Source of the DNA: Bacteroidales bacterium UBA5382
GTDB taxonomy: Bacteria; Bacteroidota; Bacteroidia; Bacteroidales; Dysgonomonadaceae
Direction of reading: 5' to 3'
NCBI GenBank assembly: GCA_002409745.1
Contig: DHOU01000017.1
Location: 1 to 64,000, forward strand
DNA length: 64,000 nt
The position numbers were made by a program, and so were the translations under genes. Shown in pieces: positions 44,975 to 53,395 of the stretch. Every line of letters begins with the position of its first letter. The first letter of the stretch is position 1. A model generated the notes under the pieces. That model did no database searches, was not told the DNA's origin, and saw only the letters and a list, made by a program, of their open reading frames with translations.

Positions 44975-44993
44975 ATTATTTCTGAAACTCAGA

Positions 44994-45031
44994 ATCCCAT
45001 GAAAGACTATTTTGTAAGCCTTTCATGGGAT
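44994..45031 (-). repeat. Intercistronic hairpin between PKD lipoprotein and GH16 genes
   Basis: ATCCCATGAAAG (44994-45005) pairs perfectly with CTTTCATGGGAT (45020-45031) over a 14-nt loop. There is no T-run on the minus strand. It is similar in size and position to the hairpin between the SusD and GH43 genes of the other locus. Confidence 0.6.
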
Positions 45032-45072
45032 ATCAGAAGTCATTGTAATTTTAATGTTGTAATACTATCTCC

Positions 45073-46623
45073 TTATTCGGCGAATTCAAAATCATCGAAG
45101 AAAAAGAATCCTCGGCCTTCATGTCCTTCCCCTCCAAACTGAAGGACAATCTTGTCATAATCCTGCCTGTCGGCCGCATTACTGAAATCGAATTCCAACT
45201 GAAGCCACTTGTCGGTCTGAAGATCTTTTTTCACGATCTCCGTTTGTGTGGTATAGGCATCACCGCCCAGACTTGAGTTATGTAATTTTACTGCCAGTTG
45301 GGGACGCAGCCTCGATTCGGATATCCAAGTGCCTGCCGTTTTATTTTCAGTCGTATAATCGTTATTGGAAGGAATATATACTTTCACTCGGATTTTGTTT
45401 TGTTTTTTCAAATCGAACTTATAATTTTCCGCCATAAAGAATACATTGGAATAAAAAGCATTGGTTTTTTCGTACAGGAATACTTTTTTAGATGCATTCG
45501 GGACGGTCGGATGAGGATTCGAATAGAACGAGTCGGCAAATTCGCCCATGTTATCGAAGGAGAAAACAACCGAAGCGGTTTCTTTTTCAAAATCTTCTTT
45601 CAACGGAACAGCTTTGAGCGGTTTGGGTTTGGGAACATTCAGTTCTTGTAGACAATAAATGAATACCCAATCCTGTTTTTCGGTATAATTATCCACACGA
45701 AGCGCCATCACCTTATCGGTTTGATAGATGATATCGTATGTTTGATTGCCGCAATAATATCCCATAAAGGCGTTGCCCGTCAAGGTAATTTGCGGGAATT
45801 GCCCCCCTTCGGCTATCGAGAAGGAATAGTCTCCGCCATTGTAGGGGAAGAAAGCATCATCTGCTATTTCCTCCTCAACGTCGAATTTTCCTACGCTGGA
45901 AGCCGATGCTTTCCGGCCGTATCCGTCGCCTTTGGTTTCGATCTTCAAGTCAAGCGAAGAAGATTGTTTAAAGGTGAATTTGTAATCGTACATTGTCCAA
46001 GCCTTTTTGTCTTCCGGCGCGGCTCCCCACCAATTTTGGCCATAGGAATTTTGTGGTCCCAATCCCATATGTCCTTTAATATCAAAGGCGGCAGACTTCA
46101 AGTTCGGGTCTTCTATTTTTTCCTTAAACGGACTTACAGCGTCCACAACTTCCTTGGTGAAATTATTATACTGGTCGAATACCCATGTTTTCCCGTCGGG
46201 ATCACTGCTTCCTCCGGTCAAGTTATTATAGACGGGCACATCAAGCAATCGAAAGTCGTTATCGGCAATACGAATCACTGCGCTTTTCGAAGCGGAAGTA
46301 TTGTTATTCGCGACGGTCATTGTCACCGTATAATCTCCCTTAAAAGGATATTGTGCAACAATAGATTCGTCCTTTCCGGTTTTCTTCACACCGTTACCCA
46401 AATCCCATGTAATGACATATTCCGTGGTAGAAAGCTGCGAAGTATTTTTAAATGTAATCACATTATCGCTTTGATCGGATATGGCTTGGGAATAGGAGAG
46501 CTGGTCGTCGGTAATTGTATTCAAGGCTTCCAGCGAATACTTGTCCGCTTCCTGAGGCGCGCACGAAACAATCGCAAACAGCGCCACCAACATCCATACT
46601 GTATGTTTTATTATTTTTTTCAT
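45073..46623 (-). CDS. PKD-domain surface glycan-binding lipoprotein
   Basis: This 516-residue lipoprotein has the signal MKKIIKHTVWMLVALFAIVSC (Cys21). A PKD/Ig-like domain (about 30-118) reads TEYVITWDLGNGVKKTGKD and YPFKGDYTVTMTVANNNTS. A beta-rich middle has TGGSSDPDGKTWVFDQYNNF, and the C-terminal third looks CBM-like (ASVVFSFDNMGEFADSFYSN, ending GFFFFDDFEFAE). Position directly after SusD and the domain order fit a surface glycan-binding protein. Ligand is inferred to be beta-glucan from the neighbouring GH16. No catalytic motif is visible. Confidence 0.8.
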   Translation of the reverse strand: MKKIIKHTVWMLVALFAIVSCAPQEADKYSLEALNTITDDQLSYSQAISDQSDNVITFKNTSQLSTTEYVITWDLGNGVKKTGKDESIVAQYPFKGDYTVTMTVANNNTSASKSAVIRIADNDFRLLDVPVYNNLTGGSSDPDGKTWVFDQYNNFTKEVVDAVSPFKEKIEDPNLKSAAFDIKGHMGLGPQNSYGQNWWGAAPEDKKAWTMYDYKFTFKQSSSLDLKIETKGDGYGRKASASSVGKFDVEEEIADDAFFPYNGGDYSFSIAEGGQFPQITLTGNAFMGYYCGNQTYDIIYQTDKVMALRVDNYTEKQDWVFIYCLQELNVPKPKPLKAVPLKEDFEKETASVVFSFDNMGEFADSFYSNPHPTVPNASKKVFLYEKTNAFYSNVFFMAENYKFDLKKQNKIRVKVYIPSNNDYTTENKTAGTWISESRLRPQLAVKLHNSSLGGDAYTTQTEIVKKDLQTDKWLQLEFDFSNAADRQDYDKIVLQFGGEGHEGRGFFFFDDFEFAE

Positions 46624-46641
46624 CTTCTTATCGATTAAGCA

Positions 46642-48174
46642 TTAATTATATCCGGGATTTTGCGTGAGGGCGAAATCGGTTCCGGCCGTTCTATCCATTT
46701 CCGTTTGAGGAATAGGGAGATATTTGTATTCGTCCCTCCATGTGCGGGTGCTGAGTTCTGTGGATTCCGTCAACAGGTTTGTATCGCCCCAACGGACAAT
46801 ATCCCAAAAACGCATTCCTTCGCCCACAAACTCCCTGCGGCGTTCCAGTTTTATATTTTCAGCCGTCGCCGGGATGGGTTTGTCTTCACCGAAAGCGCGA
46901 CGACGAACGCGGTCGAGGCAAGTCTGTGCGGTAAGTCCGTCGACAGGTGCCTGTCCGTGGATGACCAACAGTTCGGCGTAGTTCAATAACGCTTCAGCAA
47001 AGCGGAAGATGCGCAGGTTATTGCAATAATTCAAATCGACATCGCCCTGGGGATTATATCCTACACGAGCGGAATACTTGGCCATGAATAATCCCGTATC
47101 CTGAAAACGAGCGGTATATTGACCGGCGTCCCAGCGGTTGATGGATCCTTCGCGGCGCGTGTCGCCTTCCTCAAATATATTCCAGGTTGCCTGACGCACG
47201 GGGCCGAATCCCCAACCACCTTTGAAATCGCCGGTTTTATCGCCCGCACTCAGTCCGTTGGGAGCAATAAATGCTGGGAGGTTGGTTCCATAACCTTGCC
47301 AACCGCTGGCCCAGGTTTTTCCTTCGGGAAGATGGTTCGCTTCGAACACCGATTCGTTGCTGAACTCGTTTTGATCGAGCCACATGGCGGCAAAATCGCC
47401 GAACAGGTCATATTCACCGCTGTTAATAAGCTCGGCCATATCTTTCGTTACCTCGGCATAACGCGATTGGTCTTTTTGATACATCACCACACGGGCTTTC
47501 AAGAGCAATGCGGCGGCTCTCGACACGCGTCCCAGATCGGCGGTTTCGACCTTCATCGGCAAAGCCCCTACTACACACGCCTGATCGATATCTTCCATGA
47601 TTTCCTTATAGATTTCGTCGGCGGTATATTGTCTGGTCATATAAGGCGGTTCGATCAACGGTTCTTCGAAATAAGGGATATTCCCCCAAAATTTCCACAG
47701 CAAATGCATGTAGTAAGCCCGCAGGAAATGCGCTTCGGCTTTGTACTGCTCCAGTTTTTTAAGCTTTCCTTCATCCTCGAAACCCACTGCATTTTCACAA
47801 GCGATGAGCACGTTATTGCAACGGGCAAGTCCCGTATAATAAATGTTCCAGAGGCCTGCAGGCAATTCCTGAGGGGTCGATGTAAATAACGACAGCAAGT
47901 ACAATTGATGCTGGTCGCCGGCATCACCGCCACCTTTATAGATATCATCCGAACGGAGGTCGGACATCAGTACGATACTGTTGTAATTATTATTGGCATA
48001 ACTATCGAAGAGCAGGATTTGGTAGGCGGCCCCCAAGTTGGAAAGAATCACGCTTTCCGTTGCCGGATCGCCGGCTTTTTGCTTCTCCGTGGGAGAAGAA
48101 GAAAGAAAATCGTCTCCGCATGATTGCAGCCCCACTACGACTGCAAGAATCAAAATTAAACTATATTTTTTCAT
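46642..48174 (-). CDS. SusD/RagB-family nutrient-binding lipoprotein
   Basis: This 510-residue protein has the signal MKKYSLILILAVVVGLQSC (Cys19). Helices include YKAEAHFLRAYYMHLLWKFW and LGRVSRAAALLLKARVVMYQ. The C-terminal motifs are LRIFRFAEALLNYAELLVIH, KLERRREFVGEGMRFWDIVR and the ending FALTQNPGYN. It starts 18 bp after the first SusC gene of the beta-glucan locus and is followed after 18 bp by the PKD lipoprotein. Confidence 0.95.
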   Translation of the reverse strand: MKKYSLILILAVVVGLQSCGDDFLSSSPTEKQKAGDPATESVILSNLGAAYQILLFDSYANNNYNSIVLMSDLRSDDIYKGGGDAGDQHQLYLLSLFTSTPQELPAGLWNIYYTGLARCNNVLIACENAVGFEDEGKLKKLEQYKAEAHFLRAYYMHLLWKFWGNIPYFEEPLIEPPYMTRQYTADEIYKEIMEDIDQACVVGALPMKVETADLGRVSRAAALLLKARVVMYQKDQSRYAEVTKDMAELINSGEYDLFGDFAAMWLDQNEFSNESVFEANHLPEGKTWASGWQGYGTNLPAFIAPNGLSAGDKTGDFKGGWGFGPVRQATWNIFEEGDTRREGSINRWDAGQYTARFQDTGLFMAKYSARVGYNPQGDVDLNYCNNLRIFRFAEALLNYAELLVIHGQAPVDGLTAQTCLDRVRRRAFGEDKPIPATAENIKLERRREFVGEGMRFWDIVRWGDTNLLTESTELSTRTWRDEYKYLPIPQTEMDRTAGTDFALTQNPGYN

Positions 48175-48192
48175 TTGTTGAATGTATTAAGA

Positions 48193-51100
48193 TTAGAACG
48201 AAATATTCGCACCGAAAGAAATCGTACGCGATTGGGGATAAATACCGCGATCGACGCCGATGGTGGTATAGTTACCCGAAGCGATTTCGGGATCGAACCC
48301 GTCGTACTTGGTAAAGGTGAGCAGGTTTTCCGCCGAGACATAAATCCTCAGCCGTTGAACGGATATTTTTTGCGTTAATTGCGCGGGAAGGGTGTAACCC
48401 AGTTGCACCGTTTTCAATCGCAGAAACGATCCGTCCTTGATATACAGGTCGGATGAACGCCAGTTGCTGTTGGGGTTTTTGGCGGTCATGCGGGGTATCT
48501 TGTGGGATGTTCCTTCGCCATGCCAGCGATCTAAAATCCAACCCGGACGGTTCATAGCAGGAATATCACCGCGTTGCGAGAAGTCGAAAATATCGTTTCC
48601 GACCGTCCCCTGGAAAAACAGATTGGTATCGAAACCTTTCCAGTCGGCGCCCAAGGTAAGGCCGAAAGTCCAGTCAGGTGCGCCTTTTCCTATTTTCACC
48701 TTGTCGGCATCGCTTATAATTCCGTCTTTTTCGTTATTGACAAGTTGATCCACAAAGCGTACATCTCCGGGTTGCGCATTCGGTTGAATTTTTTCACCTT
48801 TAGCGTTTACATAAGCGTCAATCTCTGCTTGGTTTTGAAAGATTCCATCGGTTTGGAAACCGTAAAAATAAGGGAATACCAGCCCGTTTTTTCCTTTTAC
48901 ATAACTACCCACACCGCTGGCTCCCGCATCTTCGTAGATTTGTTCGCCGGTGGCATTTCCGAGTTTGATCAATTTATTTCTCAGCAAAGAAGCATTGGCG
49001 TTGACAAAATAATTAACTTCCCCGATACGGTGTTTCCAACTCGCTTCGAATTCCAATCCCCAGTTCTCCATATCGCCCACATTGGCAATCGGAGCGCTCT
49101 GTCCTACATAAGCGGGTATAGGCTGCAACATCAGCATATCGATGGTTTTCTTTTTGAAATAATCGAAACCGAAGGTAAGCGCACTTCTGAAAAAACGCGC
49201 TTCGAAACCGATGTCGGTCTGAGCCGATTCCTCCCATTTTACATTGGGATTGGGAATGGCTGCGGGCGAGCTTCCGTATTGCATATTACCGCCGATTTCG
49301 CCGAGTTTGGAGGGATCGCCCTGATTCACTTTATAGCCTCCGCCGAAATAATAATTCTGCCCGCCGTCGAGCATGGCGGCATACAAGAATTGTCCGATAC
49401 GGTCATTTCCGTTTTTACCCCAACTGAAGCGCAGTTTCAGGTAATCGAGCCAGTCGGGCCTGTTTTCCATGAATGCCTCGTTGGTGAGGTTCCATCCCAG
49501 AGAAAACGAAGGGAAGGGACCCCATTTATGCGTCGGCCCGAAATTCGACGATCCGTCTTTCCGCACCGTAGCCTGTACCATATACCGTTCGGCATAATTA
49601 TAATCGACACGGCCAAAATACGAAGCGGTACGGATGCCGTTGTGCCCGTCGGTTCCGCCCCAAGCGCGTTCCTCCTTACGGTCGGCGATGGCGGAATTGA
49701 TATTTGCTTTCAACGGATCCAGCTCCAGCAGATCGCGGTCGTTGGCGCCTAATCGGCGGACGGTATATTTGGAAGCCGATTGCCCCAATACAAAAGATAA
49801 GTTATGCACGTCGTTGAACGTTTTGGCGTAGGAAAAATAGTTTTCCAACTGCCAGCGGATACCGCGGTTCATTTCGCTTTGAACCGTACTGAATTTCACA
49901 TCTTTTCCCTGAGTCGCAAGAAAATAAGGAAAAGTGTACGTATCATAGCCCCAGAAAGCCAGATCGACCCCGTAATTACTGCGGAACTTCAAACCGGGGA
50001 GCAAATCGATCTCCCCCCAGAATGTTCCGACAAACTTATCATCATTATTTTTTCCGGAGAAAGGCTGATTCAACATTCCCACGGGATTGGCAATTTCCTG
50101 AAATCCATCGGGAGGGAGCGAAAATACGCGGTTGTTTTTATCCTTTACGGCATACGGATAGCGCGCCAAAATAGCTTCGGCCGTAGCGTCATCGGCATAT
50201 ACGGGAACCAATGGAGAAAAAGTAAGGGCGCTGCCGAGAATGGATCCGTATTCGGAATTGGTTTCAATTCCGGTGGATTTACTTCTGGAATACCCTACAT
50301 TTACGCCCAGAGTTACATTATTCAAAAAAGAGCGGTCCTTTACTTCAAATACCTTGTAAGTTGTATTGGAACGTAGACTAAAACGGTTATAATTCGATTT
50401 ATCGTAATTACCGCCTACGATACCCGCCTGGTCGAAATAGCCGGCGGAAAGGAAATACTGGATTCTTTCGGCGCCGCCGGATATGCTTACCTGATGGTTT
50501 TGTACAGGCGCATTGTAATAAAACGTTTCGTCCTGCCAATCGGTACCCGCACCGGCAGCAGCAAAAGCCTCGCTATTATAGCGGGGTGCGATTCCATCAT
50601 TGATATCCGTTTCGTTCATGATGATCATATACTCCTGTGCATTGAGCACTTCCTTTTTTTTCCAGGGGTTTTGCCATCCGTAACTCATATCGTAATTAAC
50701 GACCGGCTTACCGGATTGCCCGCTTTTGGTGGTGACCAATACCACTCCGTTGGCGCCCCGCGCTCCGTAAATAGCTGCGGAGGCCGCATCCTTGAGTATC
50801 TCAACCGATTGGATATCGGTAGGATTCAAATAATTGATTCCTCCTTCCACATACATTCCGTCCACAATATACAACGGGTCGCTGTTGTTCACCGTCCCGA
50901 TACCGCGGATGCGCACTTTGGAGTCCGATCCGGGCTGTCCCGAACTTTGGGTGATCTGTACTCCGGACACTTTTCCCTTCAGGGCATCTTCCACACGCGA
51001 CGGGCGATTGGTATTCAACTCTTCGGCCGTTACCTTGCTGATAGCGGCGGTAACAACGCTCTTTTTCTGAACGCCGTATCCCACTACCACCAATTCCTCG

Positions 51101-51699
51101 AGCGTCTCCACATCTTCCTCTAAGCGGACGTCTAAAGTCGTTTGATCGGTGATGGTAAATTCCTGTTCAAGATATCCGATATATGAGAAGCGGAGTACCG
51201 AACCTCTCGGAACGGTCAACGAATAACGACCGTCGACATCAGTCGCCGTGCCGGTAGTCGTTCCGGGAACAACAATGTTGGCGCCGATAATAGGATCACC
51301 GTTTTCATCCGTCACTACACCGCTTATCTGCTGCCCGACCGGATCCTGCCGTACTCCAGCAGTTGCGGCTGCAACCCCCTCTTGCCGGGGCGCTTCATAC
51401 AAAATATAAATCTTACCGTCTTTGATCTCATAACCTAAATTACGAGGCGACAATAATTCTTCGAGCACATTTGCGAGCTCGCGCTGATTCACCCGAATAC
51501 TGACCACATCATCCAAGTTTACGACTTCTTTGCTGTAAGCCAGCGAGTAACCGGTTTGTTGTGAAATACTTTCGAGTACTGTCTTTAAATACTGATTGTT
51601 GAAATTCAAACTTACTTTTTGTGCCGAACTTAGGGTTAAGCTCAACATTAGAAAAGAGCATAGAATAACAACTTTGGGTTTAAAATGGATTCTTCCCAT
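48193..51699 (-). CDS. SusC/RagA TonB-dependent transporter with STN domain (beta-glucan locus, first unit)
   Basis: This 1,168-residue transporter has a signal peptide (MGRIHFKPKVVILCSFLMLS, cleaved near LSSAQ). The STN domain is YLKTVLESISQQTGYSLAYS and VLEELLSPRNLGYEIKDGK, nearly the same as in the second SusC of the locus. The linker ELVVVGYGVQKKSVVTAAIS follows the carboxypeptidase-like domain, and the plug has VRIRGIGTVNNSDPLYIVDG and VEILKDAASAAIYGARGANG. The barrel ends RTISFGANISF. It is the first gene of the beta-glucan locus, reading toward 32 kb. An STN domain without adjacent sigma/FecR suggests control from a distance. Confidence 0.95.
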   Translation of the reverse strand: MGRIHFKPKVVILCSFLMLSLTLSSAQKVSLNFNNQYLKTVLESISQQTGYSLAYSKEVVNLDDVVSIRVNQRELANVLEELLSPRNLGYEIKDGKIYILYEAPRQEGVAAATAGVRQDPVGQQISGVVTDENGDPIIGANIVVPGTTTGTATDVDGRYSLTVPRGSVLRFSYIGYLEQEFTITDQTTLDVRLEEDVETLEELVVVGYGVQKKSVVTAAISKVTAEELNTNRPSRVEDALKGKVSGVQITQSSGQPGSDSKVRIRGIGTVNNSDPLYIVDGMYVEGGINYLNPTDIQSVEILKDAASAAIYGARGANGVVLVTTKSGQSGKPVVNYDMSYGWQNPWKKKEVLNAQEYMIIMNETDINDGIAPRYNSEAFAAAGAGTDWQDETFYYNAPVQNHQVSISGGAERIQYFLSAGYFDQAGIVGGNYDKSNYNRFSLRSNTTYKVFEVKDRSFLNNVTLGVNVGYSRSKSTGIETNSEYGSILGSALTFSPLVPVYADDATAEAILARYPYAVKDKNNRVFSLPPDGFQEIANPVGMLNQPFSGKNNDDKFVGTFWGEIDLLPGLKFRSNYGVDLAFWGYDTYTFPYFLATQGKDVKFSTVQSEMNRGIRWQLENYFSYAKTFNDVHNLSFVLGQSASKYTVRRLGANDRDLLELDPLKANINSAIADRKEERAWGGTDGHNGIRTASYFGRVDYNYAERYMVQATVRKDGSSNFGPTHKWGPFPSFSLGWNLTNEAFMENRPDWLDYLKLRFSWGKNGNDRIGQFLYAAMLDGGQNYYFGGGYKVNQGDPSKLGEIGGNMQYGSSPAAIPNPNVKWEESAQTDIGFEARFFRSALTFGFDYFKKKTIDMLMLQPIPAYVGQSAPIANVGDMENWGLEFEASWKHRIGEVNYFVNANASLLRNKLIKLGNATGEQIYEDAGASGVGSYVKGKNGLVFPYFYGFQTDGIFQNQAEIDAYVNAKGEKIQPNAQPGDVRFVDQLVNNEKDGIISDADKVKIGKGAPDWTFGLTLGADWKGFDTNLFFQGTVGNDIFDFSQRGDIPAMNRPGWILDRWHGEGTSHKIPRMTAKNPNSNWRSSDLYIKDGSFLRLKTVQLGYTLPAQLTQKISVQRLRIYVSAENLLTFTKYDGFDPEIASGNYTTIGVDRGIYPQSRTISFGANISF

Positions 51700-51776
51700 G
51701 GTTTACTTGTGTTATTAAATTAATGAAACATGAAATTAAAAATTACTCTCTATTATTGGTTTTCATAAATGATTTA

Positions 51777-51844
51777 TCAAACCGAAACGGTTTCATATTT
51801 TTCACTTTTAAGATATTGACACCATAGATGTCAAAAAGTATGAG
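51777..51844 (-). promoter_or_regulatory. Conserved upstream element of the first SusC gene
   Basis: It shares CTCATACTTTTT, a palindrome TTGACA-TCTATGG-TGTCAA and ACCGTTTCGGTTTGA (minus strand) with 43678-43746 upstream of the other SusC. The palindrome is a candidate operator; TTTG at the end may be a -33 box. No good -7 box is evident. Confidence 0.55.
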
Positions 51845-52014
51845 TAAAAAATAAAAATAAAATAGTGTTGTGAGAAAAAATTCGCTATATTTGCTGCGTA
51901 TTTCGGCTTGATCATGGTAATACGTAAAAACAAAACCATCGAAAAAACGCCGTTCTTCCGCTTAAATCGAATAAAAGAGGAATCTACCGACGCTTCACGA
52001 GCAACTCTTCTCAT

Positions 52015-52181
52015 ACTTTTGCCCGCTAAACTATTTTTTCGGATAAAATGCTCTAAACATTTGCCAACTAAACTAATTTTAGGGGTATCCTACTGTAAAC
52101 ATTTGCTCGTCAAACTGATTTTTCAGGCATTCTCCTACAAACATTTACTCATTCGACAACCATACAGATCAATTTTGCTAA
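52015..52181. repeat. 42-bp degenerate tandem repeat, four units
   Basis: The units are 52015-52056, 52057-52098, 52099-52140 and 52141-52181. Each opens A(C)(A/T)TTTGCC-like, then CTAAACTATTTT-like, and closes with CTxTAA or CTACAA. The second and third copies are closest. A 107-codon plus-strand frame (51908-52231) runs through with a 14-residue period (KHLPTKLI, KHLLVKLI), but this is the automatic result of a 42-bp unit; I do not call a gene. The rest of 51845-52014 shows nothing clear. Confidence 0.7.
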
Positions 52182-52252
52182 ACTTAGCCGAAGATCTGCC
52201 TATATCAAGTAATCTTTATCTCATTGTATAACAATTTTCAATCACTAAAAAA

Positions 52253-52457
52253 ATGAAAGTAAATTTTCAAAGATTATCGCTCTGTCCGTTAGATTACGGT
52301 GCAAAACTGATTATCAATGTAACGAACAATAACACGCAGGAAGCGGTAAAAAAACACAACTTACGACGTCCTCAACGAAGTGGCGAAAACCATTAAACGG
52401 TCTATCCGCGAAGGAAAAGAACTCGAAGATAATGAGACTGAGGGAAAAAAGAACTGA
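52253..52457 (+). pseudogene. Small conserved-looking gene with a frameshift in a poly-A run
   Basis: The first frame reads MKVNFQRLSLCPLDYGAKLI and NVTNNNTQEAVKK. After the run of seven A (52348-52354) the sensible protein moves to the next frame: NTTYDVLNEVAKTIKRSIRE and GKELEDNETEGKKN, ending TGA at 52455-52457. Removing one A joins them into about 68 residues. As written the first frame ends at 52388-52390 (TAA). A sequencing error in the homopolymer is also possible. Family unknown. The Rpn-like gene begins 12 bp later. Confidence 0.5.
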
Positions 52458-52469
52458 TAGGAAAGGAGA

Positions 52470-53318
52470 ATGGCTAGATTCATCAACCCTACATACGACA
52501 TGGCGTTCAACCGGATTTTCGGTCAGGAAAACAGTAAAGATTTGTTGTTAGACTTTTTGAACGACCTATTGAAGGGAGAAAAGAAAATCGAGAGTATCCG
52601 GTTGTTGGATAAGGAACGGCCGCCGTTGTATCATAAAGGGCGTGAAGGCATTTACGATATCGCCTGCTTGACGGAAGAGGAAGAGTATATCATCGTGGAG
52701 ATGTAGAATGCCTATCAGGAATATTTTTATGACCGGGCATTGTATTATCTTTCGCAAACAATCGCCAATCAAGGCGAGCAGGGAGCGAAATGGGAGTTCG
52801 ACGTGAAAGCGGTCTACGGCATTTTTTTCCTGAATTTCGAATTGGGAGGCAAGTTGCGGACAGATATGATTCTGGCCGACCGAGATACGGGCGAACAAAT
52901 CAGTGATAAATTACGTTTTATTTTCGTGGAACTTCCTTTTTTCACGAAAATGAAAACAGAATGTATAACAGGCTTGGATAAATGGATTTATGTATTGAAG
53001 AATATGGAAAATTTAAAAGAAATTCCTTTTAAAGAGGAGAAACCGATATTTAAGAAACTGGAACAGATCGCCGACCTGGCGTCTTTGAGCAGAGAGGAAC
53101 GGAGGCGATATGATGCCGATCTCAGAGCCTACCGCGACCACTTCGCACAGATTAATTCCGCCAAAAGATTAGGGGAAAGAATAGGTGAAAAGAAAGGTAG
53201 AACAGAAGGCAAAATTGAAGTGGTCCGCAACATGAAAGCAAAAGGCTTGTCGGTTGATATGATCGCCGATATTACCGGCCTTTCTCCCGCAGAGATCGAA
53301 AAAATACAGGTACAATGA
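52470..53318 (+). pseudogene. Rpn-family (PDDEXK_2) nuclease/transposase-like gene split by one TAG
   Basis: Full length would be 282 residues. It starts MARFINPTYDMAFNRIFGQE, the standard opening of Rpn/PD-(D/E)XK-family proteins, followed by LLDFLNDLL. The nuclease core shows YDIACLTEEEEYIIVEM, and at 52704-52706 a TAG replaces what is normally CAG (VEMQN). The same frame continues NAYQEYFYDRALYYLSQTIA to KKGRTEGKIEVVRNMKAKGL and SPAEIEKIQVQ. Everything else is intact, so a single C-to-T change inactivated it, or the stop is read through. Such genes act in recombination or as mobile-like families with many copies. Confidence 0.85.
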
Positions 53319-53357
53319 ACTGTTGTTGCACAAAAAAACAGTTTAGCCCGAATTTAT

Positions 53358-53365
53358 TATCTTTG
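53358..53365 (+). promoter_or_regulatory. Putative -7 promoter box of the lipoprotein gene
   Basis: TATCTTTG matches TAnnTTTG and leaves a leader of about 27 nt before the ATG at 53396. No TTTG is found at the expected -33 distance. Confidence 0.4.
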
Positions 53366-53395
53366 AATAAATTTTAATCGTTATATAACACATTC

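Noticed and set aside
51908..52231. Plus-strand frame of 107 codons
   Set aside because: Its sequence follows the 42-bp DNA repeat, has no domain and has no promoter or neighbours supporting a gene.
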